DNA from: Pseudomonas sp. CFBP13508
Lineage (GTDB): Bacteria; Pseudomonadota; Gammaproteobacteria; Pseudomonadales; Pseudomonadaceae
Reading direction: 5' to 3'
DNA length: 64,000 bases
NCBI RefSeq assembly: GCF_005233515.1
Contig: NZ_QFZZ01000001.1
Location: 153,320-217,319 of the forward strand
This document shows positions 17,996 through 25,967 of the stretch, piece by piece. Positions within the stretch are counted from its first letter, which is position 1; each line of letters starts with the position of its first letter. Made by a program: the position numbers and the translations under genes. Below the pieces are notes generated by a model. That model searched no databases. It saw nothing but the letters and a program-made list of their open reading frames with translations, and was not told the origin of the DNA.

Positions 17996-18022
17996 ATCCA
18001 GCACTTTTCTTCGCGCAGAAAA

Positions 18023-18052
18023 AAACCAGGCCGCATTTGCGGCCTCGTTTTC
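18023..18052 (+). terminator. Rho-independent terminator after the AraC gene
   Basis: A GGCCGC stem, loop ATTT, GCGGCC stem, flanked by an A-run upstream and TCGTTTTCC downstream, 33 bases past the stop. The flanking A and T tracts would let it work in both directions. Confidence 0.8.
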
Positions 18053-18307
18053 CATGTGTTCCGGACTACTGTTCGACGCTCAGGTAATCGCCGGTCGTGG
18101 CTGGATGACGACTCTTCGCCGTGAGAATGATGGACGTCCTGAGCGATCTCCCAGGCTGGCTGCCCCGAGGTGACTGACAACGAATAGGTATGCCCTGGCC
18201 CAGGCCATGAACATGGCGGGAGCAAGCGCGATTACTACCGTGGTTGTCAGTGTTTTGCTGTACATGGCGTTAAAGGTTTCAACTCGTTGACAGGGCGTCC
18301 AAGCGAT

Positions 18308-18336
18308 TTGCCTAATCCCCCCGGGGGGGATACGAT
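18308..18336 (+). promoter_or_regulatory. Promoter with G/C-tract operator for the nickel/cobalt genes
   Basis: TTGCCT (18308-18313) and TACGAT (18331-18336) are separated by exactly 17 bases. The spacer contains ATCCCCCC then GGGGGGGAT, a C6-G7 tract with short AT-flanked inverted arms. G/C tracts of this kind are the binding sites of CsoR/RcnR-type repressors. The first gene begins 36 bases downstream. Apart from this promoter and the terminator above, the 376-base gap from 17996 to 18371 holds nothing I can support. Confidence 0.75.
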
Positions 18337-18371
18337 GCCAGCGTAATTCATCGAGCCCTGAGACTCAACTC

Positions 18372-18677
18372 ATGAGTGAGCACGAACACGAACACGACCA
18401 CAGCCATCCCCACACCCACCAAAGTCATGAGGCGATCATCAAACGCCTCAAACGGGCGGACGGGCATTTGCGCGGCATCATCACCATGATCGAAGAAGGG
18501 CGTCAGTGCGTGGATATCGCCCAGCAGCTTCATGCGGTCGAGAAAGCGATCTGCCAGGCCAAACGCACGCTCATCCAGGATCACATCGACCACTGCCTCG
18601 AAGATACCGTTTCGGCCCTGGGCAATGGCGAGCGCGCACCGCTGGAAGCCTTCAAACAAATCACCAAGTACCTCTAG
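18372..18677 (+). CDS. CsoR/RcnR-family nickel- or cobalt-responsive repressor
   Basis: 101 residues. Residues 4-19 are His-rich, and the rest is the all-helical DUF156 fold of the CsoR/RcnR/FrmR family (EAIIKRLKRADGHLRGIITMIEEG). Candidate ligands Cys46, His71 and Cys75 have the spacing of the CsoR triad, and His14 sits where the fourth ligand of the cyanobacterial nickel sensor InrS would fall (from memory, H21-C53-H78-C82). The binding mode is thus closer to InrS than to E. coli RcnR. It is the first gene of a metal-export operon and is preceded by a G/C-tract operator, so autorepression relieved by Ni(II) or Co(II) is expected. Confidence 0.85.
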   Translation: MSEHEHEHDHSHPHTHQSHEAIIKRLKRADGHLRGIITMIEEGRQCVDIAQQLHAVEKAICQAKRTLIQDHIDHCLEDTVSALGNGERAPLEAFKQITKYL

Positions 18678-18684
18678 GTCTGAC

Positions 18685-19821
18685 ATGCCCAACTTTGCTG
18701 AACTGCTGCAACAAGGCGGGGCTCACGCCTGGCTGTATTTCCCGAGCGCGATTCTGCTCGGCGCCTTGCATGGCCTGGAGCCAGGCCATTCGAAAACCAT
18801 GATGGCGGCCTTCATCGTGGCCATCCGTGGCTCGGTCAAACAGGCTGTTTTGTTGGGGTTGGCCGCAACGCTTTCGCACACCGCCGTGGTGTGGCTGGTC
18901 GCCATCGGCGGCATGTACCTGGGCAAAGGCCTGGATGCTGAAACCACTGAGCCGTATTTCCAGCTTGCTTCCTCTGCACTGATCATCGCGATTGCCCTGT
19001 GGATGCTGTGGCGTACCTGGCGCGGTGAGCAGATGTTCAAGTTCGAGCAAAGCGATGATCACCATCACGGCGAACACGACCATGGTCATCATGATGAAAC
19101 GCACCGAATAGATACCGGCCATGGTCGTGTTGAACTGTCGATCTTCGAAGAAGGCCTGCCACCGCACTGGCGTTTGAAGACCCTGAGCGGACACGCCTGG
19201 GCAGCCTCGGATGTTCGCCTGACCACGACGCGTCCGGACGGCAGCAGCCAATCGTTCGCGTTCGTCGAGCGCGAAGGCTTTCTGCAGTCGACGGTGGATA
19301 TTCCGGAGCCGCACGAGTTCAGCGCTCGCTTGAGCCTTGGACACGCCGGGCATTCGCATGATTACGATCTGACGTTCCAGGAGCATGGTCACGGGCATGC
19401 GCATTCCGAACTCGAAGGCCTGGAACTGTCGATTGATGGCTATCAGGATGCGCACGAACGTGCTCATGCCAACGACATCCGTAAGCGCTTCACCAACCGT
19501 GAAGTGACCACGGGTCAGATCGTCATGTTCGGGCTGACTGGCGGCCTGATTCCCTGTCCGGCTGCCATCACTGTGCTGTTGCTGTGCCTGCAAGTCAAAG
19601 AGGTCGCGCTCGGCGGCATGCTCGTTCTGTGTTTCAGCATCGGCCTGGCGCTGACTTTGGTCACTGTCGGTGCCGCTGCGGCCATTGGTGCCAGGCAGGC
19701 TTCCAATCGCTGGCCGTGGCTGGGAACCGTGGCGCGCCGCGCTCCTTATCTGTCCAGCGTGCTGATCATTGGCGTTGGCCTGTATGTCGGCTTCCATGGC
19801 TGGATTGGCCTGAGCGCATAA
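18685..19821 (+). CDS. rcnA: RcnA-type nickel/cobalt efflux protein
   Basis: 378 residues starting MPNFAELLQQ seven bases after the repressor stop; the frame is open further upstream but inside the repressor gene. It belongs to the NicO/RcnA family: six or so transmembrane helices, the family motif LGALHGLEPGHSKT near residues 26-38, and the second half motif GLTGGLIPCPAAITVLLL. A long cytoplasmic or periplasmic loop is rich in His/Asp/Glu (DDHHHGEHDHGHHDE and HAGHSHDYD). Function: inner-membrane export of Ni(II) and Co(II). The loop is longer than in E. coli RcnA and carries extra beta-like sequence (about 145-230). Confidence 0.9.
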   Translation: MPNFAELLQQGGAHAWLYFPSAILLGALHGLEPGHSKTMMAAFIVAIRGSVKQAVLLGLAATLSHTAVVWLVAIGGMYLGKGLDAETTEPYFQLASSALIIAIALWMLWRTWRGEQMFKFEQSDDHHHGEHDHGHHDETHRIDTGHGRVELSIFEEGLPPHWRLKTLSGHAWAASDVRLTTTRPDGSSQSFAFVEREGFLQSTVDIPEPHEFSARLSLGHAGHSHDYDLTFQEHGHGHAHSELEGLELSIDGYQDAHERAHANDIRKRFTNREVTTGQIVMFGLTGGLIPCPAAITVLLLCLQVKEVALGGMLVLCFSIGLALTLVTVGAAAAIGARQASNRWPWLGTVARRAPYLSSVLIIGVGLYVGFHGWIGLSA

Positions 19822-20059
19822 GGCGGGAGTGTTGGTGCTTTTCGTTGCGGCACTCAGTGCCGCCACCTGCCACCATAACCAGCCCGACAAACGACGTCGT
19901 TTGGCTGATGTTCGCGCCCAGTGACCCAGCCATCGCAAGCAATCGACCTTTGATCGAATCCTCGGAGAAGTCGCTTGCTCAATGAAGGCACCTGGCCATA
20001 CGCTGCTCCGCGTGAGACATCTCACAAAGAATAACAACACGAGCATGGAGCAAGCCCTG

Positions 20060-20191
20060 ATGAAACTGTCCGCCATTCTGATTGCCGCACTATTATCGAT
20101 TACATCCGTTGCTGCCTTTGCGCACAGCGGTGGCACTGACTCGAAGGGTTGCCATCGCAACCACAAGACCAACGACTACCACTGCCACTAA
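20060..20191 (+). CDS. Small exported YHYH-type protein
   Basis: 43 residues from the ATG at 20060, chosen because GGAG lies nine bases upstream; an alternative ATG at 20045 adds five residues. A signal peptide (KLSAILIAALLSITSVAAFA) precedes a tiny mature part containing HSGGTDSKGCHRNHKTNDYHCH. The Cys/His spacing is the YHYH domain found in small periplasmic proteins. Its place behind an rcnA-type gene suggests periplasmic metal handling, like RcnB functionally but unrelated in sequence. Role inferred only from context and His/Cys content. Confidence 0.75.
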   Translation: MKLSAILIAALLSITSVAAFAHSGGTDSKGCHRNHKTNDYHCH

Positions 20192-20195
20192 ACGG

Positions 20196-20224
20196 CAAGA
20201 GCCCAGCGCAAGGCTGGGCTCTTG
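20196..20224. terminator. Hairpin ending the metal operon
   Basis: A perfect 12-bp stem starting CAAGAGCCCAGC closes over a five-base loop just after the YHYH stop. It is followed by TGATGA rather than a T-run. Confidence 0.7.
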
Positions 20225-20320
20225 TGATGAGCGCGGTGGGGGGCGGGACATAAGCGCACGCCCGACCTTCATCGCTTGTATTTGAAACTCTGCACCTCAC
20301 CGGTAACAGGGCATTTTCGT

Positions 20321-20683
20321 TTACTCCACCGGCACGACATTATCCAACGCCTGATTGACCGCCAGCTCGCCGAGCATCACTACCTGCGCAATACCTTGCA
20401 GTGTCTTGCGCGCAGATCCTTCAACCATCCCGATCACATCACTCAACATCACCGAGGCCGAGCCCAGCGATTCGCTGGCGTTGACCAGCAGTTCTTCGGT
20501 GGCGATTTTCGGGTTGGCGAGGAACATGCTGCTGGTCTGGTAGGGCGTGGTTTTGAGGGTGTCGGTGGGTTTGAGGTAGTGGTCGAGGGCGCGGTCGGCG
20601 GCTTTGTGGAGTTTTTTTGAGTCGAGGGATTCGTAGGGGGAGGTTTCGTCTGACTGTGGCGGGTTTGGCGTGACTTTGAACAT
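20321..20683 (-). CDS. DUF6124 family protein
   Basis: 120 residues starting MFKVTPNPPQ, with GGAG seven bases upstream of the ATG; a longer open frame upstream would translate the repeat-rich leader and is not favoured. The sequence is the familiar Pseudomonas DUF6124 layout: a polar N-terminus, KLHKAADRALDHYL, then FLANPKIATEELLVNASESL and a C-terminal helix LGELAVNQALDNV. Function unknown; it is abundant in pseudomonads, usually in several paralogous copies. It ends about 100 bases from the metal operon hairpin on the other strand. Confidence 0.85.
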   Translation of the reverse strand: MFKVTPNPPQSDETSPYESLDSKKLHKAADRALDHYLKPTDTLKTTPYQTSSMFLANPKIATEELLVNASESLGSASVMLSDVIGMVEGSARKTLQGIAQVVMLGELAVNQALDNVVPVE

Positions 20684-20737
20684 GGTGAAGCTCCATATGT
20701 GGCCAAGGGAGCCATCACTCTCGCTACCAAACGAAGG

Positions 20738-20905
20738 GTGGTGGCCATACGAAGGTTGGTAGACCGGCCCACATGGAAAAACCGGCGCGCTCGAAAACGC
20801 CCTGCGCATGGCCACCATAAAACCGATGCGAAAGCATCTGCATAGGATGACGTTATGCGCCATGTGGAAAGCGGGCTACCAAACCCGATCACTGTTTTTC
20901 AGTGA
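20738..20905. repeat. Interleaved inverted repeats upstream of the DUF6124 gene
   Basis: Two dyads interlock: GGTGGCCAT (from 20738) pairs with ATGGCCACC (from 20808), while the stretch from 20754 to 20776 (GGTTGGTAG...CCACATGG) pairs imperfectly with 20860-20885 (CCATGTGG...CTACCAAACC). GCTACCAAAC also recurs directly at 20723 and 20874, and a TCACTG/CAGTGA hairpin closes the block at 20889-20905. The rest of the 547-base gap to the permease gene holds only a REP and unassigned sequence. Confidence 0.6.
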
Positions 20906-21075
20906 CCGGCCAACGATAGAACCACGGCCTGAGGCGCACAAGCCGGCGGATTCTGGCGTAGTCGTAGGCAATGGCGCAAGGCGTTGTAGCTTGCTGGAAT
21001 AGTCTGGATGTCGGCTTTAAACGGGGTGTTTAGGGAATTGGTTTGGGCTGAGGTTTTGTGTTGATCGGGCTGGCT

Positions 21076-21100
21076 TCTTCGCGAGCAGGCTCGCTCCCAC
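21076..21100 (-). repeat. Single REP element
   Basis: One unpaired REP unit (reverse orientation, TTCGCGAGCAGGCTCGC then TCCCAC) upstream of the amino-acid permease gene. Confidence 0.85.
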
Positions 21101-21230
21101 AGGTGTCGAGTGGGCAATGTTTATAGCGCCGTGCCAATCGGGCCGTCATAGATTTGGAACTTTGCTTTGCTCACCATTTTCCATTGTTTGAGGTGACAAC
21201 CCTCCAGCTCCTACCCACCTGAACCAAGGA

Positions 21231-22553
21231 ATGACCGTGACGGCTCCCACTCATAAACCTGCTCTGCGCCGGGCTATCACTTTCCCGATGCTGTTTCTGT
21301 TTATTCTCGGCGATGTACTCGGCGCGGGTGTTTACGCACTCGCCGGAACCATTGCCGGGGAGGTGGGCGGCGCGATTTGGGTGCCGCTGCTGATCGCGTT
21401 GTTCTTCGCCATGTTGACGGCGGGTTCCTACGCAGAACTGGTGACCAAATATCCCCACGCCGGGGCGGCTTCGGTATTCGCGGAAAAAGCCTTCAAGTCA
21501 CCGCTCATTTCCTTCCTGGTCGGTTTTTGCATGCTGGCGGCTGCGGTCACCAGTGCAGCGGGTTTGTCGCTGGCGTTTGCCGGTGATTACCTCAACGCCT
21601 TTGTCGACGTATCGCCGCAGATTGCAGCGCTGGTGTTTCTCCTGGCTATCGGCCTGCTCAACGCGCGGGGGATCAAGGAGTCGCTTGGGGCAAACCTGGT
21701 GATGACCGTGATTGAACTGTCCGGGTTGATTCTGGTGATCGTCGCCGCTGTCTGGTATTTCCGCACAGGCGATGCGGACCTGGGACGGACGCTCACGTTC
21801 AAACCGGGCGTCAGTCCCGTGCTGGCGGTGCTGGGGGCGGCATTGTTGGCCTTCTATTCCTTCGTCGGTTTCGAGACCTCGGCCAATCTGGCCGAGGAAA
21901 TCAAAGACGTGCGCAAGGTGTACCCGCGCGCCTTGTTCGCCGCTTTGCTCACCGCTGGGGTGGTTTACATGGCGGTGGGTGTGGCCGCTTCTTCGGTGTT
22001 GCCTACCGAGAAGTTGGTGGCAACGTCGGCGCCTTTGCTCGAAGTTGTCCGCGCATCGACCCTCGCAATCCCGCCGGCGCTGTTCTCTTTTATTGCGCTG
22101 ATCGCTGTGGCCAACGGTGCGTTGTTAACCATGATCATGGCCAGCCGATTGACCTATGGCATGGCGAATCTGGGGCTGTTGCCGGGCGTTCTGGGTGCGG
22201 TGCTGCCTGAACGAAAAACTCCGTGGGCTGCCATTGTCGCAACGACCTTGGTCGCTATTGCCCTGACACTCACAGGCACGCTGGCAACGCTGGCAGAGAC
22301 CGTGGTCTTGCTGTTGCTGTTCGTTTTTCTGAGTACCAACGTGGCGGTGCTGGTTCTTCGTCGTGACAGGGTCGAGGAGGACCACTTTCGCGTACCGACC
22401 TTTGTCCCGGTGCTTGCGATCGTTTCGTGTCTGGTGCTGCTCAGTCAGCAGGGGTGGGAAACGTGGTTGCGCGCGGGGGCGTTGATCATTGTCGGGATGT
22501 TGCTGCACGGCTTTTCTCGTATCAATTTTTCCGCGATCAGTAAGGCCGGGTAG
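21231..22553 (+). CDS. APC-family amino acid permease
   Basis: 440 residues with about 12 transmembrane helices. The APC signature in helix 1 is LFILGDVLGAGVYALAGTI, where the broken helix GxGxY binds the amino group of substrate; helix 6 (LAFYSFVGFETSANLAEE) carries the second family motif. It is an inner-membrane amino acid or polyamine transporter of unknown specificity. It is monocistronic and followed by a REP element. Confidence 0.88.
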   Translation: MTVTAPTHKPALRRAITFPMLFLFILGDVLGAGVYALAGTIAGEVGGAIWVPLLIALFFAMLTAGSYAELVTKYPHAGAASVFAEKAFKSPLISFLVGFCMLAAAVTSAAGLSLAFAGDYLNAFVDVSPQIAALVFLLAIGLLNARGIKESLGANLVMTVIELSGLILVIVAAVWYFRTGDADLGRTLTFKPGVSPVLAVLGAALLAFYSFVGFETSANLAEEIKDVRKVYPRALFAALLTAGVVYMAVGVAASSVLPTEKLVATSAPLLEVVRASTLAIPPALFSFIALIAVANGALLTMIMASRLTYGMANLGLLPGVLGAVLPERKTPWAAIVATTLVAIALTLTGTLATLAETVVLLLLFVFLSTNVAVLVLRRDRVEEDHFRVPTFVPVLAIVSCLVLLSQQGWETWLRAGALIIVGMLLHGFSRINFSAISKAG

Positions 22554-22591
22554 TGCAGCAGCTTGGGGAATTGGTGTTGTTTGGGCGGGCG

Positions 22592-22617
22592 TATTCGCGA
22601 GCAGGCTCGCTCCCACA
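22592..22617 (-). repeat. Single REP element
   Basis: One unpaired REP unit between the permease gene and the TetR gene. Confidence 0.85.
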
Positions 22618-22687
22618 GTGGATGGGTGGTGGTTTTCAGAATGAGTCACACGTTGTCAGTCGGCGGGCGGGTGAGTAAGCTGCCGAC

Positions 22688-23314
22688 ATGAATCAGTCCT
22701 CAGCTTCCCCATCCTTCCCCGGCCCGCGTGGTCCCGTTGATCACGACATTCGTGATCAGATTGTCGCGGCTGCCAACGAGCATTTCAGCCAGTACGGCTA
22801 CGCCAAGACCACGGTGTCTGATCTGGCCAAGGCCATCGGTTTCTCCAAGGCGTACATCTACAAATTCTTCGATTCCAAACAGGCGATTGGCGAAGCCATC
22901 TGCGCGAATTGTCTAGGGCAGATCGTTGCGGCGGTCGAGGAGGCGATAAACGAGGAAGAACTAACGCCCACCGAGCGTTTCCGCCGGTTGGTGAAAACCG
23001 TGATCGCTACGGGCGTGAACCTGTTCTTCAACGACCGCAAGCTCTACGACATTGCCGCGTTTGCAGCGGGTGAGAATTGGCCAAGTGCGCAGCGTTACGA
23101 TGCGCAGATCAAGCGCTTTATCACCGACATTGTCCGCGAAGGGCGCGAGGCCGGTGAGTTCGAGCGCAGGACGCCGCTGGATGAAACCGTCGAATCGATC
23201 CACTTGGCGCTGCGGCCCTTCGTCAATCCACTGATGCTGCAACACAACCTCGATTTCATCGAAGTGGCGCCGACGCTGACTTCGAACCTCATTTTGCGCA
23301 GCTTGATGCCTTGA
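22688..23314 (+). CDS. TetR/AcrR-family repressor
   Basis: 208 residues. The N-terminal helix-turn-helix is clear (HFSQYGYAKTTVSDLAKAIGFSKAYIYKFFDSKQAIGEAI, about residues 33-70). The C-terminal region is the ligand-binding helical bundle. It sits directly upstream of a FadL-like gene and an RND pair, both with near-identical candidate operators, so it is the likely repressor of both units. The ligand is probably a hydrophobic compound handled by the porin and pump; that is inference from context. Confidence 0.9.
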   Translation: MNQSSASPSFPGPRGPVDHDIRDQIVAAANEHFSQYGYAKTTVSDLAKAIGFSKAYIYKFFDSKQAIGEAICANCLGQIVAAVEEAINEEELTPTERFRRLVKTVIATGVNLFFNDRKLYDIAAFAAGENWPSAQRYDAQIKRFITDIVREGREAGEFERRTPLDETVESIHLALRPFVNPLMLQHNLDFIEVAPTLTSNLILRSLMP

Positions 23315-23322
23315 CCCTCTGC

Positions 23323-23342
23323 TGATCCGAATACTCGGATCA
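23323..23342. terminator. Short palindrome after the TetR gene
   Basis: TGATCCGA, loop ATAC, TCGGATCA: a perfect 8-bp stem nine bases past the TetR stop, without a T-run. It could be a weak terminator or a protein-binding site. Confidence 0.45.
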
Positions 23343-23398
23343 GTCGCCCCCTAATCTCGCCTCGCCCGTACAGGGGCAGAAGATGAATTACCTAAAAT

Positions 23399-23433
23399 GT
23401 GACTGTTGACTGATATGGTCACTCGGATAACAT
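23399..23433 (+). promoter_or_regulatory. Promoter with candidate TetR operator, FadL-like gene
   Basis: The 24-base box 23399-23422 starts GTGACTGTTGAC and ends GGTCAC, so its outer arms GTGAC/GTCAC are inverted. It overlaps a TTGACT -35 (23406-23411); a TAACAT -10 lies 16 bases on (23428-23433). The same box recurs at 24788 with 18 of 24 bases identical. Confidence 0.65.
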
Positions 23434-23485
23434 GGCCGCCGCAGTTCAGGTATTCCATTTCCGAGACACCCACAGAGTCCACACA

Positions 23486-24757
23486 ATGAAAAAAACAATG
23501 CTCAAGCACCCGGTGGGGCTGACTGTCGTTCTTGCGTCCTCCAACGTTCTGGCCGGCGGTTTCGCGCTCAATGAGCAAAGCGTCAGCGGCATGGGATCGG
23601 GTTTTGCCGGTCGCTCTTCTTCTGCGGAAGACGCCAGTACCGTTTTCGGCAACCCGGCAGGCATGGCGCGGCTCAAGCGCGAGCAGGCCAGCGTCGGGCA
23701 GGCGACGCTGTTTGCGAAGTCCGATATCAGCCAGACCCGCAGCACGTTTGGCGGCAAGGAAGACGGCGACATGGTGCCGACCACCACGGTACCGATGGGC
23801 TATTACGTCAAGCCGATCGACGAGCATTGGGCGTTCGGCGTGGGGTTCTACGTACCGTTTGGCCTGATCACCGACTACGGCAGCGGTTTTGCCGGCCGCT
23901 ACTACGCCAACAAAAGCGAAGTCACCACGCTGACGTTCCAGCCGACCATCAGCTATGCCTTCAACGACAAGGTGTCGATCGGCTTCGGCCCAACCATCAA
24001 CCGCATCAGCGGCGAGCTGTCGGGGATGGTGGCCAATCCGCTGAGCCCCGGGCGCAACGACGGCAAAGTCAAAAGCACCGGCGACGACACCGCGCTGGGC
24101 TTTAACGCCGGGGTCATGGTCCAGGCCACCGAGCAGACCCGCCTGGGTCTGACCTATCACTCAAAAGTCAGTTACCACCTCGACGCGAAAAGCAAACTCA
24201 GCGATGGCATCTTCAACGTGCTTGGGGTCAGCGGTCGCAGCTATGACGCCTCGCTGGACGTCGACACCCCGGAGTCGGTGGACTTCTCGGTCACCCATCA
24301 ACTGAACAACGACTGGACGCTGTATGCCGGCAGCACCTGGACGCGCTGGAGTCGCTTCAAAGAGTTGACCATCGAAAACAGTGGATTGCCGCCATTGCTC
24401 GCCGGTCAGTTGGGCACGATCAGCGAGGAGCAGAACTGGCACGACACCTGGGCTCACGCCATCGGCGCGGCGTACCGGTTGAACAACCAATGGGTGCTGC
24501 GTACCGGGTTCTCGGTTGATCAGTCTCCGGCGAACAATACCAATCGCGGGCCGCGTATTCCCACGGGTGATCGCAAGGTGTTCAGCCTCGGTGCCGGTTG
24601 GACTCCAGCGGAGAATGTCACCATCGACGTCGCCTATTCGTATCTCTGGGAAGAGAGCGTTGAGATCAACGACACCTCGGCGGGCAAGGGTTCGTACAGC
24701 GCGAAATACAAGAACAGCGCCAGCGGGCTCGGTACTTCTGTCAGCTATCGCTTCTGA
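23486..24757 (+). CDS. FadL-family outer membrane transport protein
   Basis: 423 residues starting MKKTMLKHPV; a start 54 bases upstream is open but would include the leader. A signal peptide ends near VLAGG. The mature N-terminus GGFALNEQSVSGMGSGFAGRSSSAEDASTVFGNPAGM is the diagnostic FadL plug (NPAGM motif). The remainder is a 14-strand barrel ending in Phe (VSYRF). Such channels take up hydrophobic compounds, long-chain fatty acids or aromatics, through the outer membrane. Sharing a candidate operator with the RND pump suggests linked handling of the same hydrophobic class. Confidence 0.9.
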   Translation: MKKTMLKHPVGLTVVLASSNVLAGGFALNEQSVSGMGSGFAGRSSSAEDASTVFGNPAGMARLKREQASVGQATLFAKSDISQTRSTFGGKEDGDMVPTTTVPMGYYVKPIDEHWAFGVGFYVPFGLITDYGSGFAGRYYANKSEVTTLTFQPTISYAFNDKVSIGFGPTINRISGELSGMVANPLSPGRNDGKVKSTGDDTALGFNAGVMVQATEQTRLGLTYHSKVSYHLDAKSKLSDGIFNVLGVSGRSYDASLDVDTPESVDFSVTHQLNNDWTLYAGSTWTRWSRFKELTIENSGLPPLLAGQLGTISEEQNWHDTWAHAIGAAYRLNNQWVLRTGFSVDQSPANNTNRGPRIPTGDRKVFSLGAGWTPAENVTIDVAYSYLWEESVEINDTSAGKGSYSAKYKNSASGLGTSVSYRF

Positions 24758-24787
24758 TTCAGCGCTGAAAATCGGGCCGGTAACTTA

Positions 24788-24823
24788 GTGACTGTTGACG
24801 ATATCGGTCACAAGACTGAGAAT
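24788..24823 (+). promoter_or_regulatory. Promoter with second copy of the candidate TetR operator, RND operon
   Basis: The box 24788-24811 begins GTGACTGTTGAC and ends GGTCAC with the palindrome CGATATCG inside. It covers the -35 TTGACG (24795-24800); GAGAAT 17 bases further serves as a possible -10. The RND adaptor gene starts 35 bases downstream. Confidence 0.65.
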
Positions 24824-24857
24824 ATGATGATCATCCTATTTTCAGTAAAGGAATTCC

Positions 24858-25967
24858 ATGCGCCGGCTCCGACCTTTCCCCCTCGCGGTATGTTTGTTGC
24901 CCTTGGCCCTGACGGCGTGCGGGGATTCCTCCAGCGCAAAAGATCCACGTACCTTGGCGCCGATTGTTAGATCGGCGGCGGTGCAACCGGCAGAAAATGG
25001 ATCTCGATCATTCACCGGCGTCGTCGCCGCGCGCACCCAGGGCGATCTGGGCTTTCGCGTTACGGGCAAGGTGCTCGAGCGTCTGGTTGATACCGGCCAG
25101 ACGGTCAAGCGCGGCCAGCCACTGATGCGCCTCGACCCGATCGACCTCGGCCTGCAGGCGCGAGCCCAGCAAGAAGCGGTGAGCGCCGCTCGCGCCCGAG
25201 CCATACAGACTGCCGATGACGAAGCGCGCAATCGCAAACTTGTCGCCGCCGGCGCTATTTCGGCATCGGCCTACGATCAGTTCAAAGCCGCCGCTGACAC
25301 CGCCAGGGCGCAGCTCAATGCTGCTGTGGCGCAAGCGGACGTAGCGCGCAACGCCTCGGGCTACGCGGTTCTGGTGGCGGACGCTGATGGCGTGGTGGTG
25401 GAAACCCTCGCCGAACCCGGGCAAGTCGTCAGCCCGGGACAACCGGTGGTGCGGCTGGCGCGGGCCGGTCAGCGGGAGGCCATCGTCCATCTGCCCGAGA
25501 CCTTGCGCCCCGCGCCGGGCTCAACCGCTCAGGCAAAACTGTATGGCGATACGTCGGCTGCCGTGAGCGCAAAACTGCGTCTGCTTTCCGATTCGGCCGA
25601 CAGCACGACTCGTACTTTCGAGGCGCGCTATGTGCTCGAAGGCAGTTTGGCCAATGCGCCAATCGGCTCGACGGTCACCGTCGAAATTGCCCAGGGTTCT
25701 TCGCCAGATCAGGCGCTGAAAGTGCCCGTCGCCGCGATCTATAACCCGGGCAAAGGCCCCGGCGTGTGGGTCATCGCCGGCACTCCGGCGAAAGTGAGCT
25801 GGCGCCCGGTCGAGGTGCTGGGCTTGAGCGATGACTCGGCCCGTGTCGCTGGCCAGCTCAACGTCGGTGAACCGATTGTCGCGCTGGGCGCGCATTTGCT
25901 GCGCGATGGCGAAGAAGTGCGCTTGCTTGCCCACGACGATGGCCAGATTGCCGGGAGTCGTCCATGA
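24858..25967 (+). CDS. RND efflux periplasmic adaptor (membrane fusion lipoprotein)
   Basis: 369 residues. The lipobox LTAC places the lipidated cysteine at residue 21. The chain then runs through the lipoyl half (FRVTGKVLERLVDTGQTVKRGQPLMRLDP), a short helical hairpin, the second lipoyl half (DADGVVVETLAEPGQVVSPGQPVVRLA) and beta-barrel and membrane-proximal domains. This is the MexA/AcrA type. The stop overlaps the start of the pump gene by four bases. No outer-membrane factor is encoded nearby, so a shared OprM/TolC-type channel from elsewhere is expected. Confidence 0.92.
   Translation: MRRLRPFPLAVCLLPLALTACGDSSSAKDPRTLAPIVRSAAVQPAENGSRSFTGVVAARTQGDLGFRVTGKVLERLVDTGQTVKRGQPLMRLDPIDLGLQARAQQEAVSAARARAIQTADDEARNRKLVAAGAISASAYDQFKAAADTARAQLNAAVAQADVARNASGYAVLVADADGVVVETLAEPGQVVSPGQPVVRLARAGQREAIVHLPETLRPAPGSTAQAKLYGDTSAAVSAKLRLLSDSADSTTRTFEARYVLEGSLANAPIGSTVTVEIAQGSSPDQALKVPVAAIYNPGKGPGVWVIAGTPAKVSWRPVEVLGLSDDSARVAGQLNVGEPIVALGAHLLRDGEEVRLLAHDDGQIAGSRP

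Noticed and set aside
18080..18265. Small minus-strand frame with a signal-like N-terminus (MYSKTLTTTVVIALAPAM)
   Set aside because: Only 61 residues, no clear ribosome site, and the part after the hydrophobic start looks non-coding. It could be a decayed exported peptide, but I cannot support it.
18661..20172. 503-residue minus-strand frame opposite the metal exporter
   Set aside because: It lies fully antisense to rcnA and the YHYH gene, with composition typical of a shadow and no recognisable domain.
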